The notes beneath the pieces are model-generated. The model was not told the DNA's origin. It searched no databases and saw only the letters and a list, made by a program, of their open reading frames with translations. 64,000 bases of DNA from Streptomyces rimosus subsp. rimosus. Its GTDB lineage: Bacteria; Actinomycetota; Actinomycetes; Streptomycetales; Streptomycetaceae. A program made the translations under genes and the position numbers. Below, piece after piece: positions 23,995-31,742 of this stretch (position 1 is the stretch's first letter; each line of letters begins with the position of its first letter). The DNA lies in the NCBI RefSeq assembly GCF_000720725.1, contig NZ_JOCQ01000002.1, forward strand, positions 1 to 64,000, in the 5' to 3' direction.

Positions 23995-25899
23995 CTAGGA
24001 CCGGCCGCGCTTGCCGTCGTGTTCGGCGACGGCGTCCGTCACGAAGGTGTCCACCACCCCGTTCGCGACGAGGACCGGGATGCGTTTGCCGTTCATGTCG
24101 ACATAGACGTACGACTTCGCCGTCGCGACCAGGGCCGGGATCCGGTCCCGCAGGCGCCGCGCCGTCGCCTCGTCGCCCTCGCGGGACGCCTGCACCATGC
24201 GCAGCGCCGTACCGGCGGCGCGGCCCCACGCGGCGGTCGCGTCCAGCCACGGCGCGCTGTCGTCCAGGAAGCCGCGGTCGGGGAGGGCGGCGCGCAGCAC
24301 ACCCGGCGCGTCCTGGAGGGCGCGTAGCGCGGAGGTCAGGCGTTCCGCGTCCCCGGTGTCCCAGAAATTCCGTACAGCAGCGGCCAGTTCGGGTGACTGC
24401 TGCGGGTTGAGGGCGGAGCCGTAGTGGGCGTCGGCGAAGGCACGCAGCGCGCGTTCGGTGCGCGGGGAGCCGCCGGACAGCTCCCTGAGGGCCGCGGCCC
24501 AGGAGGCGCGGGCGTCGTAGGCCCGGTCGTTCCAGGCGTAGTCCGCGACCGTGAACAACGCGATCTTCGAGGCGGCGGGCTGGATCATGGGATTGGCCGT
24601 GATGCCCGCCAGCCGGGCGGGCAGCCCCCGCTCGCGCCCGCTGAAGGGGCCGAGCAGCAGCCGGTTGGTGACGTAGTCGTTGACCGGGTAGTTGTCCCAG
24701 GTCAGAATCGGGTGCCCGAAGACCTGCCGGGCCGCGTCGGCCTGGGCGGCGGTCATCACCGGCGCGATCACCCCGACACCGGTCCACTCCACCAGCACGT
24801 CCTGGTCCAGCCGCGCCTTCAGCGCCGCCTTGTAGGGCGTCGCCCGCACGTCGTAGTACTCGGTCGGCACCATCTGGAGCGGCTGCGCGCCGTCCGCCCG
24901 GCGCGCGGCGATGAACTCGCGGTTGACCCGGTTGAGGAGATGCGCCTGCGCGGCACCGGCGGCGCCGCCGCCCGTGCCGAACCGCTCCTTGTCCGCGGCG
25001 CAGTTCCAGTCCGTGTAGCTGATGTCGTCCAGCGGCACCGCGAAGGTCCGTACGCCGATGTCCCACAGCGCCTGGAACTTGCCGGTCAGCGCCTTGAGGT
25101 CGGCGTCCGAGCTGTAGCAGACGGAGAGGCCGGGCGAGAGCGCGTAACTGAACTCCACGTGCCGGGTCCGCGCCCGGTCCACCAGCTCCTTGAGCTGTGC
25201 GAGCCGGTCCGCCGGGTAGGGCTGACGCCACTTCTCGCGCAGGTACGGGTCGTCCTTCGGCGAGTAGACGTACGTGTTCATCTTGTGCGCGCCGTAGAAG
25301 TCGAGCTGGTCCAGGCGCGCGGCGTGCGACCAGGGGGTGCCGTAGAAGCCCTCGATGACACCGCGCAGCGGGGTGGCGGGCCAGTCGCGTACGGCGGTGC
25401 CGCGGACCCGGGCGCCGGGGCGGTCGCGGTGCGGGAGGAGCTGGCGCAGCGACTGGGCGGCGTAGTACGTGCCGGTGGCGTCCGCGCCGGCCAGCGCGAT
25501 CCGGCCGTCGCCGACGGCCAGCGCGTACCCCTCGGCGGGCAGCCCGGCGGTGCCGCGCGCGCCGAGGTCCGCCAGGGTCCGCGCGGCGCCCGCGCCGTCC
25601 ACGTACACGGTCAGGCCCCGGCCTGCCTCCGCGGCCCGTACGACCCGGTCGGCGCCCGCCCGCAGCAGGGAGCGCTCGACGACGTCCAGGGCCGGGCCGT
25701 CGGCGTGGGGCCCGGCGACGACCGTGACGGTGGGAGTGATCGTGACCCGGCCGTCGAGGGCGCGGACGGACTGCGGTGCCGGGCTGATGACGGGCCCGGC
25801 CGGCGGTCTTTCCCGCGCGTCGGCGGAGCCGGGGAGGGTGAGCGGTACGAGGGCCAGAGCCAGGGCAAGGGCGGCCGCCGCCGTGCGCGTACGGTGCAT
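23995..25899 (-). CDS. Secreted beta-N-acetylglucosaminidase, glycoside hydrolase family 84
   Basis: A 634-residue secreted glycosidase. A signal peptide (1-28, MHRTRTAAAALALALALVPL, then GSADA) is followed by an N-terminal hexosaminidase-like domain (about 40-165, ISPAPQSVRALDG, GTYYAAQSLRQLLP). The catalytic GH84 TIM barrel (about 170-450) has LRGVIEGFYGTPWSH, YVYSPKDDPYLREKWR, SPGLSVCYSS and the catalytic Asp pair in FAVPLDDISYTDW. A helical C-terminal domain follows. It removes terminal GlcNAc from glycoproteins or chitin-like polymers, as hyaluronoglucosaminidase/NagJ enzymes do. The length suits the family without added binding modules. Confidence 0.93.
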   Translation of the reverse strand: MHRTRTAAAALALALALVPLTLPGSADARERPPAGPVISPAPQSVRALDGRVTITPTVTVVAGPHADGPALDVVERSLLRAGADRVVRAAEAGRGLTVYVDGAGAARTLADLGARGTAGLPAEGYALAVGDGRIALAGADATGTYYAAQSLRQLLPHRDRPGARVRGTAVRDWPATPLRGVIEGFYGTPWSHAARLDQLDFYGAHKMNTYVYSPKDDPYLREKWRQPYPADRLAQLKELVDRARTRHVEFSYALSPGLSVCYSSDADLKALTGKFQALWDIGVRTFAVPLDDISYTDWNCAADKERFGTGGGAAGAAQAHLLNRVNREFIAARRADGAQPLQMVPTEYYDVRATPYKAALKARLDQDVLVEWTGVGVIAPVMTAAQADAARQVFGHPILTWDNYPVNDYVTNRLLLGPFSGRERGLPARLAGITANPMIQPAASKIALFTVADYAWNDRAYDARASWAAALRELSGGSPRTERALRAFADAHYGSALNPQQSPELAAAVRNFWDTGDAERLTSALRALQDAPGVLRAALPDRGFLDDSAPWLDATAAWGRAAGTALRMVQASREGDEATARRLRDRIPALVATAKSYVYVDMNGKRIPVLVANGVVDTFVTDAVAEHDGKRGRS

Positions 25900-26531
25900 C
25901 CTTCGGTCCTCCTCGGTACGACGAGGTGTGCGAAACCGGCGTGGTGCGTGCGTGACGAGCGACAGCAGGTTTCACCCGGTACGGGCTGAGGACAATGGGG
26001 TTTCGCGTCGGGTGGAGGGGAGTTCCGCGGGCCCGCACGTGGCTCAGGTGCTCGGATTCCTCGGGGCTGCAACCGAGTTGATCGGCCGAGGGAAGGACCG
26101 CCCCGGCCACACTTCGCACGAATTCGGTGCAGCCCGGCCGAGCTCGTGTTCCTCGCAAGGGACGGCGGACATCAGGTCGTCGGCGACGCCCAGGAAGAGC
26201 CTCAGCCGTCGGAGGTGGCAGTTGTGGCCGAGCACCGGTTGAAGCAGGTCCGGGGAAGGGGCGGCCCCGGCCGCCCGTCGTGGAAGCCGTCCGAGCCGGA
26301 GCCCGCGGCTGGCCGGCGCGGTTCCGTACTTCCCGCCGTCCGGACCGCTCGGCCCTATAGCGTGATTCCTCCCGCGAACGCAACCGCGCCGGGCTCGTGA
26401 AGCGACGGTGCTACCGTCGCTCGCCAACCGCACGCATTCTCAAGCCGTTTGACGGCCGATTGGCATGTCCCGAGCAGTGGAATGCTTCGCCCGCCCTTCC
26501 GTGCGCCAGTAAACGCACTTTCGATGGAGGA
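25900..26531. other. 632-bp gene-poor interval before the EACC1 operon
   Basis: It must hold the promoter of the GH84 gene on its left side and that of the EACC1 operon on its right. Open frames here have no recognisable domain and poor codon bias. No terminator, repeat or RNA gene was recognised. A/T content rises towards 26400, where the EACC1 promoter is expected. Confidence 0.4.
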
Positions 26532-26948
26532 ATGTTGATCATCCGCGACAATCATCAGGCATCGGGGTCCGAGGGGACCGACACCTTCACTCTGGTCTCC
26601 GTGGACGGCAGTCGGCGGCTCTCGATTCGGCTGACGGACCAGTTCTCCGACGACTTCCGCGACCATCTGGCGGCACACGGCTTCCGCTTCCCGGCGGGCG
26701 ACGCCCGGTCGGTCGTGTCCGAGGTGATCGTCGCCACCGCGTCCAGCCCAGCGGCGTGGACGGCCGTGGGCGGAACGGTGGTGGCCTTTCTGCACCGCCA
26801 CCGTGGAAAGGTGATCCGCTTCGAGGCCGAGGGCAAGTCGGTCTCCATCGAGGGCTGTTCCGCCCGCGAGGTGAATCGGATGGCAACCGATCTGCTGGAA
26901 CTCAGTCGGAAGAGTGACATTCGGACGGAGTCGGGGCCCCGCCCCTAG
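26532..26948 (+). CDS. EACC1-like effector-associated constant component
   Basis: A protein of about 138 residues. GGAGGA lies just upstream; the true start may be the ATG at 26532 or the TTG three bases later, which gives better spacing. The domain matches the EACC1 pattern as I know it: an opening beta hairpin (TFTLVSVDGSRRLSIRLTD), a central hydrophobic helix pair (SPAAWTAVGGTVVAFLHRHRGK) and a final strand-helix unit (VIRFEAEGKSVSIEGC, REVNRMATDLLEL). EACC1 proteins are constant partners of effector genes in actinobacterial and cyanobacterial conflict systems, usually upstream of caspase-like, trypsin-like or NTPase genes. Here a caspase/NTPase follows 47 bp later. Confidence 0.7.
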   Translation: MLIIRDNHQASGSEGTDTFTLVSVDGSRRLSIRLTDQFSDDFRDHLAAHGFRFPAGDARSVVSEVIVATASSPAAWTAVGGTVVAFLHRHRGKVIRFEAEGKSVSIEGCSAREVNRMATDLLELSRKSDIRTESGPRP

Positions 26949-26995
26949 GAGGTCGATAGCTTTCGGAGCCCCTATTCCATCCGATTGGAGGATCA

Positions 26996-29125
26996 GTGCC
27001 GCATGCTCTCGTGATCGGTATCGATCAGTACGCCAAAGAGCGGATCCCGTCGCTCCACTGTGCAGTCAATGACGCCGAGGAGGTCTCCCGGTGTCTGGAA
27101 ACCGCGGGCTTCGACGTGGTGACCCTCACCAATGAGGCCGCCACCTGTGCGGGCATCCTCGACGAACTCGGATTCAACCTCAACCAGCGGGTCACGGACG
27201 AGGACGACCCGGTCCTGATCTACTGGTCCGGCCACGGCCTGGCCGATCTGAGCACGAACGCCGGCTCCGACAAGGGGTGGGCGACGTATCTGCTGCCGTT
27301 CGACGCGGACATGGACCGGCCCCTGATCTCGGCCCTGCCCGTCCAGAAGATGTGGGCCCTGCTGAACAGGCTCACGACGCGCCGACTGCTCGTCATGCTC
27401 GACACCTGTTTCAGCGGGGTGTTCGTGGAGCACGGGCGCGGCGTTGTCATCGGCGGGCGCGGCTCGGCGGGCCTGCCCGATGACTTCCTGAGGGTAGAGG
27501 GCCACGGTCGCGTAGTGATTTCCGCCTGCGGTGCGAACGAGGTGGCGCGCGAGGATGTCCGGCACGGCCACGGCAAGTTCACGCGTGCGGTCCTCGCCGT
27601 GCTGGAGCGCGGCGTGGAGACCGGCGACCGCCGCATCAGGGTCACCGAACTGACGGCCGCCATCCGGGACGAAGCGCACCGCACGACCGGTGGCGAGCAG
27701 ACCCCCAGCCTCTACGTATCGGGTAAAGGCACTGAATGGAGCATCCCGCTGCCGCCCCCCGCCGCCTACCAACCGCCCCTGCCGAGCTGGGCGTTCGTGG
27801 GCACGTCGGGAGGCGTGGGAAAGACCACGCTCGCGATGCTCACGGCCGAACTGCTGGCCGAGTCGGGCAACACGGTGCTCTACCTCGACGCCGACCTCGC
27901 CCAATACGGCGGTACCAGCGCATGGTGTGAGCGGGCCAAGGCTGAGCTGGGGAGCGCCCGCACCTTCGCCGATCATGTGGCGGCGTACTCCCGGGCCGGA
28001 TCAGGTACGCGCGGTCGCCGCTTCAGCGACCGGCTGATGGACGTCACCCCGGCCTATCTGAGAAGGCATGGCTGCGGCCGGATCCTCCTGCTCCCGGCCA
28101 CGCGACCGAGCGACAAGACGTTTGCCTTCCACCTCGTTGCCGAGATCAAGGACCGCCGCTCCAACGCCGTCTGCCGGAAGATCCTCGACGGCGCCTTCGA
28201 CCGGGGCGTCCAGCAGGGCGCGACCTGCATCGTCATCGACTGCGGGGCCCAGTTCGACCCGCTGGCCGTGAACAGTCTCAGCGCCGCCCACCACCCGTTC
28301 GTCGTCGCCGCGGCCCGCGCCGGGGCCAAGGGCAAGCGGGAGATCATTTTGAGCAACTGCGCGCAGACGATCGAGGAGTTCGACCAGACGCGGGTCGAGA
28401 CGGTGGTCAACCGGGTACCGAGCCGGGATGCCCTTATCGAGAACTGGGGAGACCTCGGCTTCGGCCGGGACTTCCATCACCTCCCCTTCGACCGCAAACT
28501 GTTCCAGGACTGGGAGGAGGGTCGGCCCAACTTCGAACTCGGTTACGACGAACTGACCCACGCTTGGCACAAGATCCTGGTGGCCTCCGACCGGAACTGC
28601 TGCGACGGCCTGCACCGGGACCTGATCCCCAGTGAATGGGACAGGTTCAGCAAGTGGGCTCTGTGGCTTGTCAACAACCCCAAGTGGGCCAAGTCGGAGC
28701 ACCATGCGCTCAGCCGGATGATCCGCCGGTCCTGGAGAGTCGCGGCCTTCTGGACCGCGGTGTTCGCGACCAGCCTCACCAGCATAGTTCTGCACCTGCT
28801 CGCGCAAATGCCCGCGGACGACGCCTCGTTCCTCCCGCAGTGGCTGGCGATCGCACTCGTCGTCGGCGCCATCCCGGTGCTGCTCAAGAACGCCCTCCGC
28901 CGGCTGCTCCTGCGTCGGCGACGCAAGGTGATCGGCGAGGTGAGGAAGCACAGCGTCTCGACCCACGCGCTCAAGAAGTGGTTCTCGGTCCCGCTCGACA
29001 ACGGCCCCTGGTGGCAGGTCTGGAAGTCCAGCCGCCGCGAGGCCATCAAGTGGCTCCACGGGCGCGTGATCGCGGCACGGAACTCTGCGCCTCCGGTCGG
29101 CGATTCATTGAAGGTCTTCGGGTGA
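26996..29125 (+). CDS. Caspase-like peptidase fused to MinD/ParA-like NTPase with C-terminal membrane segments
   Basis: A 709-residue multidomain protein; the GTG start has an ideal TTGGAGG. Residues 1-250 are a caspase (C14) domain: ALVIGIDQYAKERIPSLHCAVNDAEEV, the catalytic His80 in SGHG (78-81) and Cys138 in DTCFSG (136-141). Residues 262-535 are a SIMIBI-class NTPase with the deviant Walker A GTSGGVGKTT (269-278), LYLDADLAQYGG and VIDCGAQFD (413-421). Two hydrophobic helices (about 583-602 and 613-632) precede a basic stretch KNALRRLLLRRRRK and a cytoplasmic tail. This suggests a membrane-anchored effector whose protease is gated by NTP binding. It overlaps the next gene by GTGA. Confidence 0.88.
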   Translation: MPHALVIGIDQYAKERIPSLHCAVNDAEEVSRCLETAGFDVVTLTNEAATCAGILDELGFNLNQRVTDEDDPVLIYWSGHGLADLSTNAGSDKGWATYLLPFDADMDRPLISALPVQKMWALLNRLTTRRLLVMLDTCFSGVFVEHGRGVVIGGRGSAGLPDDFLRVEGHGRVVISACGANEVAREDVRHGHGKFTRAVLAVLERGVETGDRRIRVTELTAAIRDEAHRTTGGEQTPSLYVSGKGTEWSIPLPPPAAYQPPLPSWAFVGTSGGVGKTTLAMLTAELLAESGNTVLYLDADLAQYGGTSAWCERAKAELGSARTFADHVAAYSRAGSGTRGRRFSDRLMDVTPAYLRRHGCGRILLLPATRPSDKTFAFHLVAEIKDRRSNAVCRKILDGAFDRGVQQGATCIVIDCGAQFDPLAVNSLSAAHHPFVVAAARAGAKGKREIILSNCAQTIEEFDQTRVETVVNRVPSRDALIENWGDLGFGRDFHHLPFDRKLFQDWEEGRPNFELGYDELTHAWHKILVASDRNCCDGLHRDLIPSEWDRFSKWALWLVNNPKWAKSEHHALSRMIRRSWRVAAFWTAVFATSLTSIVLHLLAQMPADDASFLPQWLAIALVVGAIPVLLKNALRRLLLRRRRKVIGEVRKHSVSTHALKKWFSVPLDNGPWWQVWKSSRREAIKWLHGRVIAARNSAPPVGDSLKVFG

Positions 29126-29874
29126 GGGGGCTCGGATTCACCTGCTCGTACACGTCGACCGCAGATGTGGAGGGCGACTCTCCATGCGGGCGCCGGGTCA
29201 GCCGACGCGCCGGGAAGCAACCGAAATGTCTCGGGCACTGGGTGATCGAATGGCTGATCAACTCCTTTGGAGGGACCGATCACGCCCGCCGTACCTGGGC
29301 CGTCGTCAGCGGATTCGGCTGTGTCTGCATGGCCGTCGGGACGGTGTCCGCGGTTGTCGACCGCCAACCGCGCGAGCCGGCGTTCCTGCCGGTGGTCCTG
29401 GGCCTGGAGGTGATCTACTTCAGCGGTCTCGCCCTCGCCTTCGTCCGGGAGCATCCCGTGGGCGGCCGCATCTGGTTGTTCGCCACACCGGCCGCCTGCG
29501 CGGCCCTGGTGATCTACGGCAACAGCAAGCTTCCCAGTCCTCTCACCGGCGTGCCGTCCGGTTCGTCGCCCACCGCGAGAATGATGGACATCCTGGCCGG
29601 GTTCGGGCCCATCGTGATGGCGCTCGCCATCCTGGCGTCGTGGACGATCTTCCTCCTCTACTACGCACGGCGCCACCGCCTGGCGTCCTGGGCAAGGCTC
29701 CTCGCCGAGTCGTTCATGGTGCTGATGGCGATCACGGCAGTGACGCTCGCGATCATCTCGGGCGGCGGCCAGAGCACTCTGCTGACCTCGCTCATGGTGG
29801 GGTTCGGAGCGATGACCGTGGCTCGTGGGGCGCGCCGCCTCAAGAAGCTCGCGAATGCGATCCGTGTGGGATGA
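29122..29874 (+). CDS. Polytopic membrane protein of the caspase operon
   Basis: A protein of about 250 residues starting at the GTG that overlaps the caspase stop (GTGA). After a soluble N-terminal part of about 50 residues there are five or six hydrophobic helices: WAVVSGFGCVCMAVGTVSAVV, FLPVVLGLEVIYFSGLALAFV, IWLFATPAACAALVIYG, MALAILASWTIFLLYY, LLAESFMVLMAITAVTLAII and LLTSLMVGFGAMTVA, with basic residues at the end (ARRLKKLANAIR). No known family was recognised. Tight coupling suggests it works with the caspase protein, for instance as a membrane docking or pore component. That is inference. Confidence 0.65.
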   Translation: MRGLGFTCSYTSTADVEGDSPCGRRVSRRAGKQPKCLGHWVIEWLINSFGGTDHARRTWAVVSGFGCVCMAVGTVSAVVDRQPREPAFLPVVLGLEVIYFSGLALAFVREHPVGGRIWLFATPAACAALVIYGNSKLPSPLTGVPSGSSPTARMMDILAGFGPIVMALAILASWTIFLLYYARRHRLASWARLLAESFMVLMAITAVTLAIISGGGQSTLLTSLMVGFGAMTVARGARRLKKLANAIRVG

Positions 29875-29946
29875 CGGCCCCGGAAGCTCGTCCACCGCGC
29901 TGTGCCTCGGGCCGGGCAGAGGCCACCGTCGGGCCGCGCGGCAGCC

Positions 29947-30126
29947 TCAGCGGTTCTTCGCGATGATGAAGATGATGCTCATGAAGGCCAGCAGGACGTG
30001 GGTGGCCACGACGTATATGAAGACGCGTACGTAGACGCCGCGCGGCGGCTTGTTCTCCACGTATCTGCGGCCGGTCGCGGTGGCGGGCGCGGCCTCGGTG
30101 GCGGGCGTGGTGGGGTCGTCGGACAT
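29947..30126 (-). CDS. DUF6126 small membrane protein
   Basis: A 59-residue protein with a soluble N-terminus, the motif RRYVENKPPRGVYVRVFIYVVATHVLLAFMSIIFII and one C-terminal membrane helix. I recognise the YVEKKPPRGV-(R)-helix pattern of DUF6126. It is 20 bp downstream of an XRE-cupin regulator on the same strand, an association common in Streptomyces. It is probably co-transcribed with it. Function unknown. Confidence 0.75.
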   Translation of the reverse strand: MSDDPTTPATEAAPATATGRRYVENKPPRGVYVRVFIYVVATHVLLAFMSIIFIIAKNR

Positions 30127-30146
30127 GGCGGGGGTTCCTTCCTCGG

Positions 30147-30776
30147 TCACAGGCCGCGGCGCGGTACGGCGTCGCCGAGGCACAGCTCGGCCGCGCCGCT
30201 CTGCAGCAGCGTGTGGACGAACAGCAGCTCCGTGCCGCCGCGGGTGGCGGCGGCGATGCGGTGCGGGGTCAGCGAGTCGAAGTGGGCGGCGTCGCCGGGG
30301 TCGAGCACGTGGACCGTCTCGCCCAGCGTGAGCCGCAGCCGTCCCCTGAGGACGTACAGCCACTCCTCGCCCGGATGCACGCGTACGAGATCGCCCTGCG
30401 CGCGCTGCGGTACGTGCACCCGCAGCGCCTGCATGGCCCGCCCGGCGCCGCCCACGGTCCAGTACGTCCAGCCGCCCGCCGCGGACGGCTCGGCGCGGGC
30501 GGCCCGGATGACCGGGTCCCGCTCCGGCACGGCCTCGCCCAGCAGATCGGATACCGTTGTTCCGTACATCCGCGCCAGCGCGAGCAGCATCGGCAGCGAC
30601 GGCTGGCGCTGGTTGGTCTCCAGCCGGGACAGGTGCGCGGGCGACAGCCCCACCCGCCGGGCGGCCGTCTCCAGGGTGAGGCCGGTACGGCGCCGCAGCT
30701 CGCGCAGCCGGGGCGCTACGGAGGGCAGCTCGTCGGCCGGCTCGTCCGGGGGCGGCTCGGCAGCGGTGTCGCTCAT
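30147..30776 (-). CDS. XRE-family regulator with C-terminal cupin domain
   Basis: A 209-residue regulator. Residues 20-80 form an XRE HTH (APRLRELRRRTGLTLETAARRVGLSPAHLSRLETNQRQPSLPMLLALARMYG). Residues 110-190 are a cupin (DLVRVHPGEEWLYVLRGRLRLTLGE, HVLDPGDAAHFDSLTPHRI). Proteins of this make-up sense small molecules through the cupin and often repress their own operon. The ATG at 30776 is favoured because an upstream in-frame extension crosses the tandem palindromes that look like its operators. The downstream partner is the DUF6126 gene. Confidence 0.88.
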   Translation of the reverse strand: MSDTAAEPPPDEPADELPSVAPRLRELRRRTGLTLETAARRVGLSPAHLSRLETNQRQPSLPMLLALARMYGTTVSDLLGEAVPERDPVIRAARAEPSAAGGWTYWTVGGAGRAMQALRVHVPQRAQGDLVRVHPGEEWLYVLRGRLRLTLGETVHVLDPGDAAHFDSLTPHRIAAATRGGTELLFVHTLLQSGAAELCLGDAVPRRGL

Positions 30777-30794
30777 GTACCCGGTATAGCCAGG

Positions 30795-30833
30795 TTTCGC
30801 CTCTCGGGCAAAAGTTTTGCCTCTCAGGCAAGC
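30795..30833. promoter_or_regulatory. Two tandem palindromes upstream of the XRE-cupin gene
   Basis: TTTCGCCTCTCGGGCAAAA (30795-30813) and TTTTGCCTCTCAGGCAAGC (30815-30833) are imperfect palindromes with core TTNGCCTCTCRGGCAA and a 20-bp period. They lie 19-57 bp before the regulator start, which fits autoregulation. Confidence 0.6.
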
Positions 30834-30918
30834 GGCGGCAAGCGGACATTCCGTGGCAATCCGGCTGTTCAGCCGGGCGTCGTCCTGTGAACTCCCGGGA
30901 AACATCCGGCCCTTGTTA

Positions 30919-30934
30919 TTGACAGGTACCTGTC
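30919..30934 (+). promoter_or_regulatory. RNase promoter -35 with overlapping palindrome
   Basis: A consensus TTGACA (30919-30924) overlaps GACAGGTACCTGTC (30921-30934), a perfect 14-bp palindrome. The start codon is 22 bp further on, so the 5' leader is very short or absent. The palindrome is a likely repressor operator. Confidence 0.55.
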
Positions 30935-30955
30935 TACGCGCGTCATGCTGGGTTC

Positions 30956-31408
30956 ATGAAGATCCCCCCGCGCATCACCCGGTTCGGCGCCGTCGGCGCC
31001 CTCGCGTCGGCCCTTCTTGTCGGTGGACTGGCCGGCGGCCCCGCCGTCGCCGCCACGCCCACCACGACCGCCCCCGTGGCGCACACGGCCACCGCCGTCC
31101 GCTCCGCCGCGCACCTCGCGGCGGTCGGCAAGATCTGTTACTCGAAGCTGCCCTCGCAGGCCCACGACACCCTGAACCTGATAGCCAAGGGCGGCCCCTT
31201 CCCGTACCCGAAGGACGGCACCGTCTTCAGCAACCGGGAGGGCATCCTCCCCAAGCAGAAGAGCGGCTACTACCACGAGTACACCGTCAAGACGCCGGGC
31301 TCCCCGGACCGCGGAGCGCGGCGCATCGTGACCGGCACGAAGAAGAACGAGGACTACTACACCGCCAACCACTACAAGTCGTTCGACCTGGTCGACCGGG
31401 GCTGCTGA
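30956..31408 (+). CDS. Secreted guanyl-specific ribonuclease (RNase Sa type)
   Basis: A 150-residue secreted RNase. Residues 1-33 are a signal peptide (KIPPRITRFGAVGALASALLV, cleavage near AVAA). The mature C-terminal part, from ICYSKLPSQAHDTLNLIAKGGPFPYPKDGTVFSNREGILP onward, is colinear with RNase Sa of Streptomyces aureofaciens. The catalytic residues are in place: Glu108 (YYHEYTV), Arg119, Arg123 (ARRIVTG) and His139 (TANHYKSF), and Cys61-Cys150 would form the disulphide. About 22 residues lie between the signal and the catalytic core. No barstar-type inhibitor gene is adjacent, which is expected for a secreted enzyme. Confidence 0.96.
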   Translation: MKIPPRITRFGAVGALASALLVGGLAGGPAVAATPTTTAPVAHTATAVRSAAHLAAVGKICYSKLPSQAHDTLNLIAKGGPFPYPKDGTVFSNREGILPKQKSGYYHEYTVKTPGSPDRGARRIVTGTKKNEDYYTANHYKSFDLVDRGC

Positions 31409-31427
31409 AACAGTCGGCCGGTCGGGG

Positions 31428-31461
31428 CGGCGGAGGCGGGGAGGGTTCCCGGCCTCCGCCG
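31428..31461 (+). terminator. Terminator after the RNase gene
   Basis: A perfect 10-bp stem CGGCGGAGGC / GCCTCCGCCG with a 14-base loop, 20 bp after the stop codon. Confidence 0.7.
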
Positions 31462-31560
31462 CTCTGCTGTCCGCCGCCGTCCCCCCCCGGCCGCCGCGGC
31501 CCCGCCGCTCGCCCGCTTCCCGGCGTACGGCGGGCGCCGGGACACACCCCCGCGAGAGGA

Positions 31561-31583
31561 TTGTCAGTGGCCCCCGGTAGCGT
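31561..31583 (+). promoter_or_regulatory. RecA-NDp-type (PafBC) DNA-damage promoter
   Basis: TTGTCAGTG, eight bases, then TAGCGT matches the LexA-independent RecA-NDp promoter (TTGTCRGTG-N8-TANNNT) that PafBC activates in actinobacteria. The next gene on this strand is KDPG aldolase, 160 bp on. No other convincing gene lies in between. Confidence 0.65.
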
Positions 31584-31742
31584 TTCGGTGGAAACGACGA
31601 ATGGGCGGGCAACGGTGGCAAAGGGACCAGGAGGCGGTCACCTGCGGCGCGGCGCGGCCCAGGAGACGCCGCGTGCCCGGCCGTTCCGCGGGCGCGGGGC
31701 GCGTGGTTCTGGCGTTTGAGACAAGGAAGGCGGCGAACTGCC

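Noticed and set aside
23927..26383. A 2.4-kb frame overlapping the GH84 gene
   Set aside because: It is a different frame on the same strand as GH84, with arginine/proline-rich sequence and no homology.
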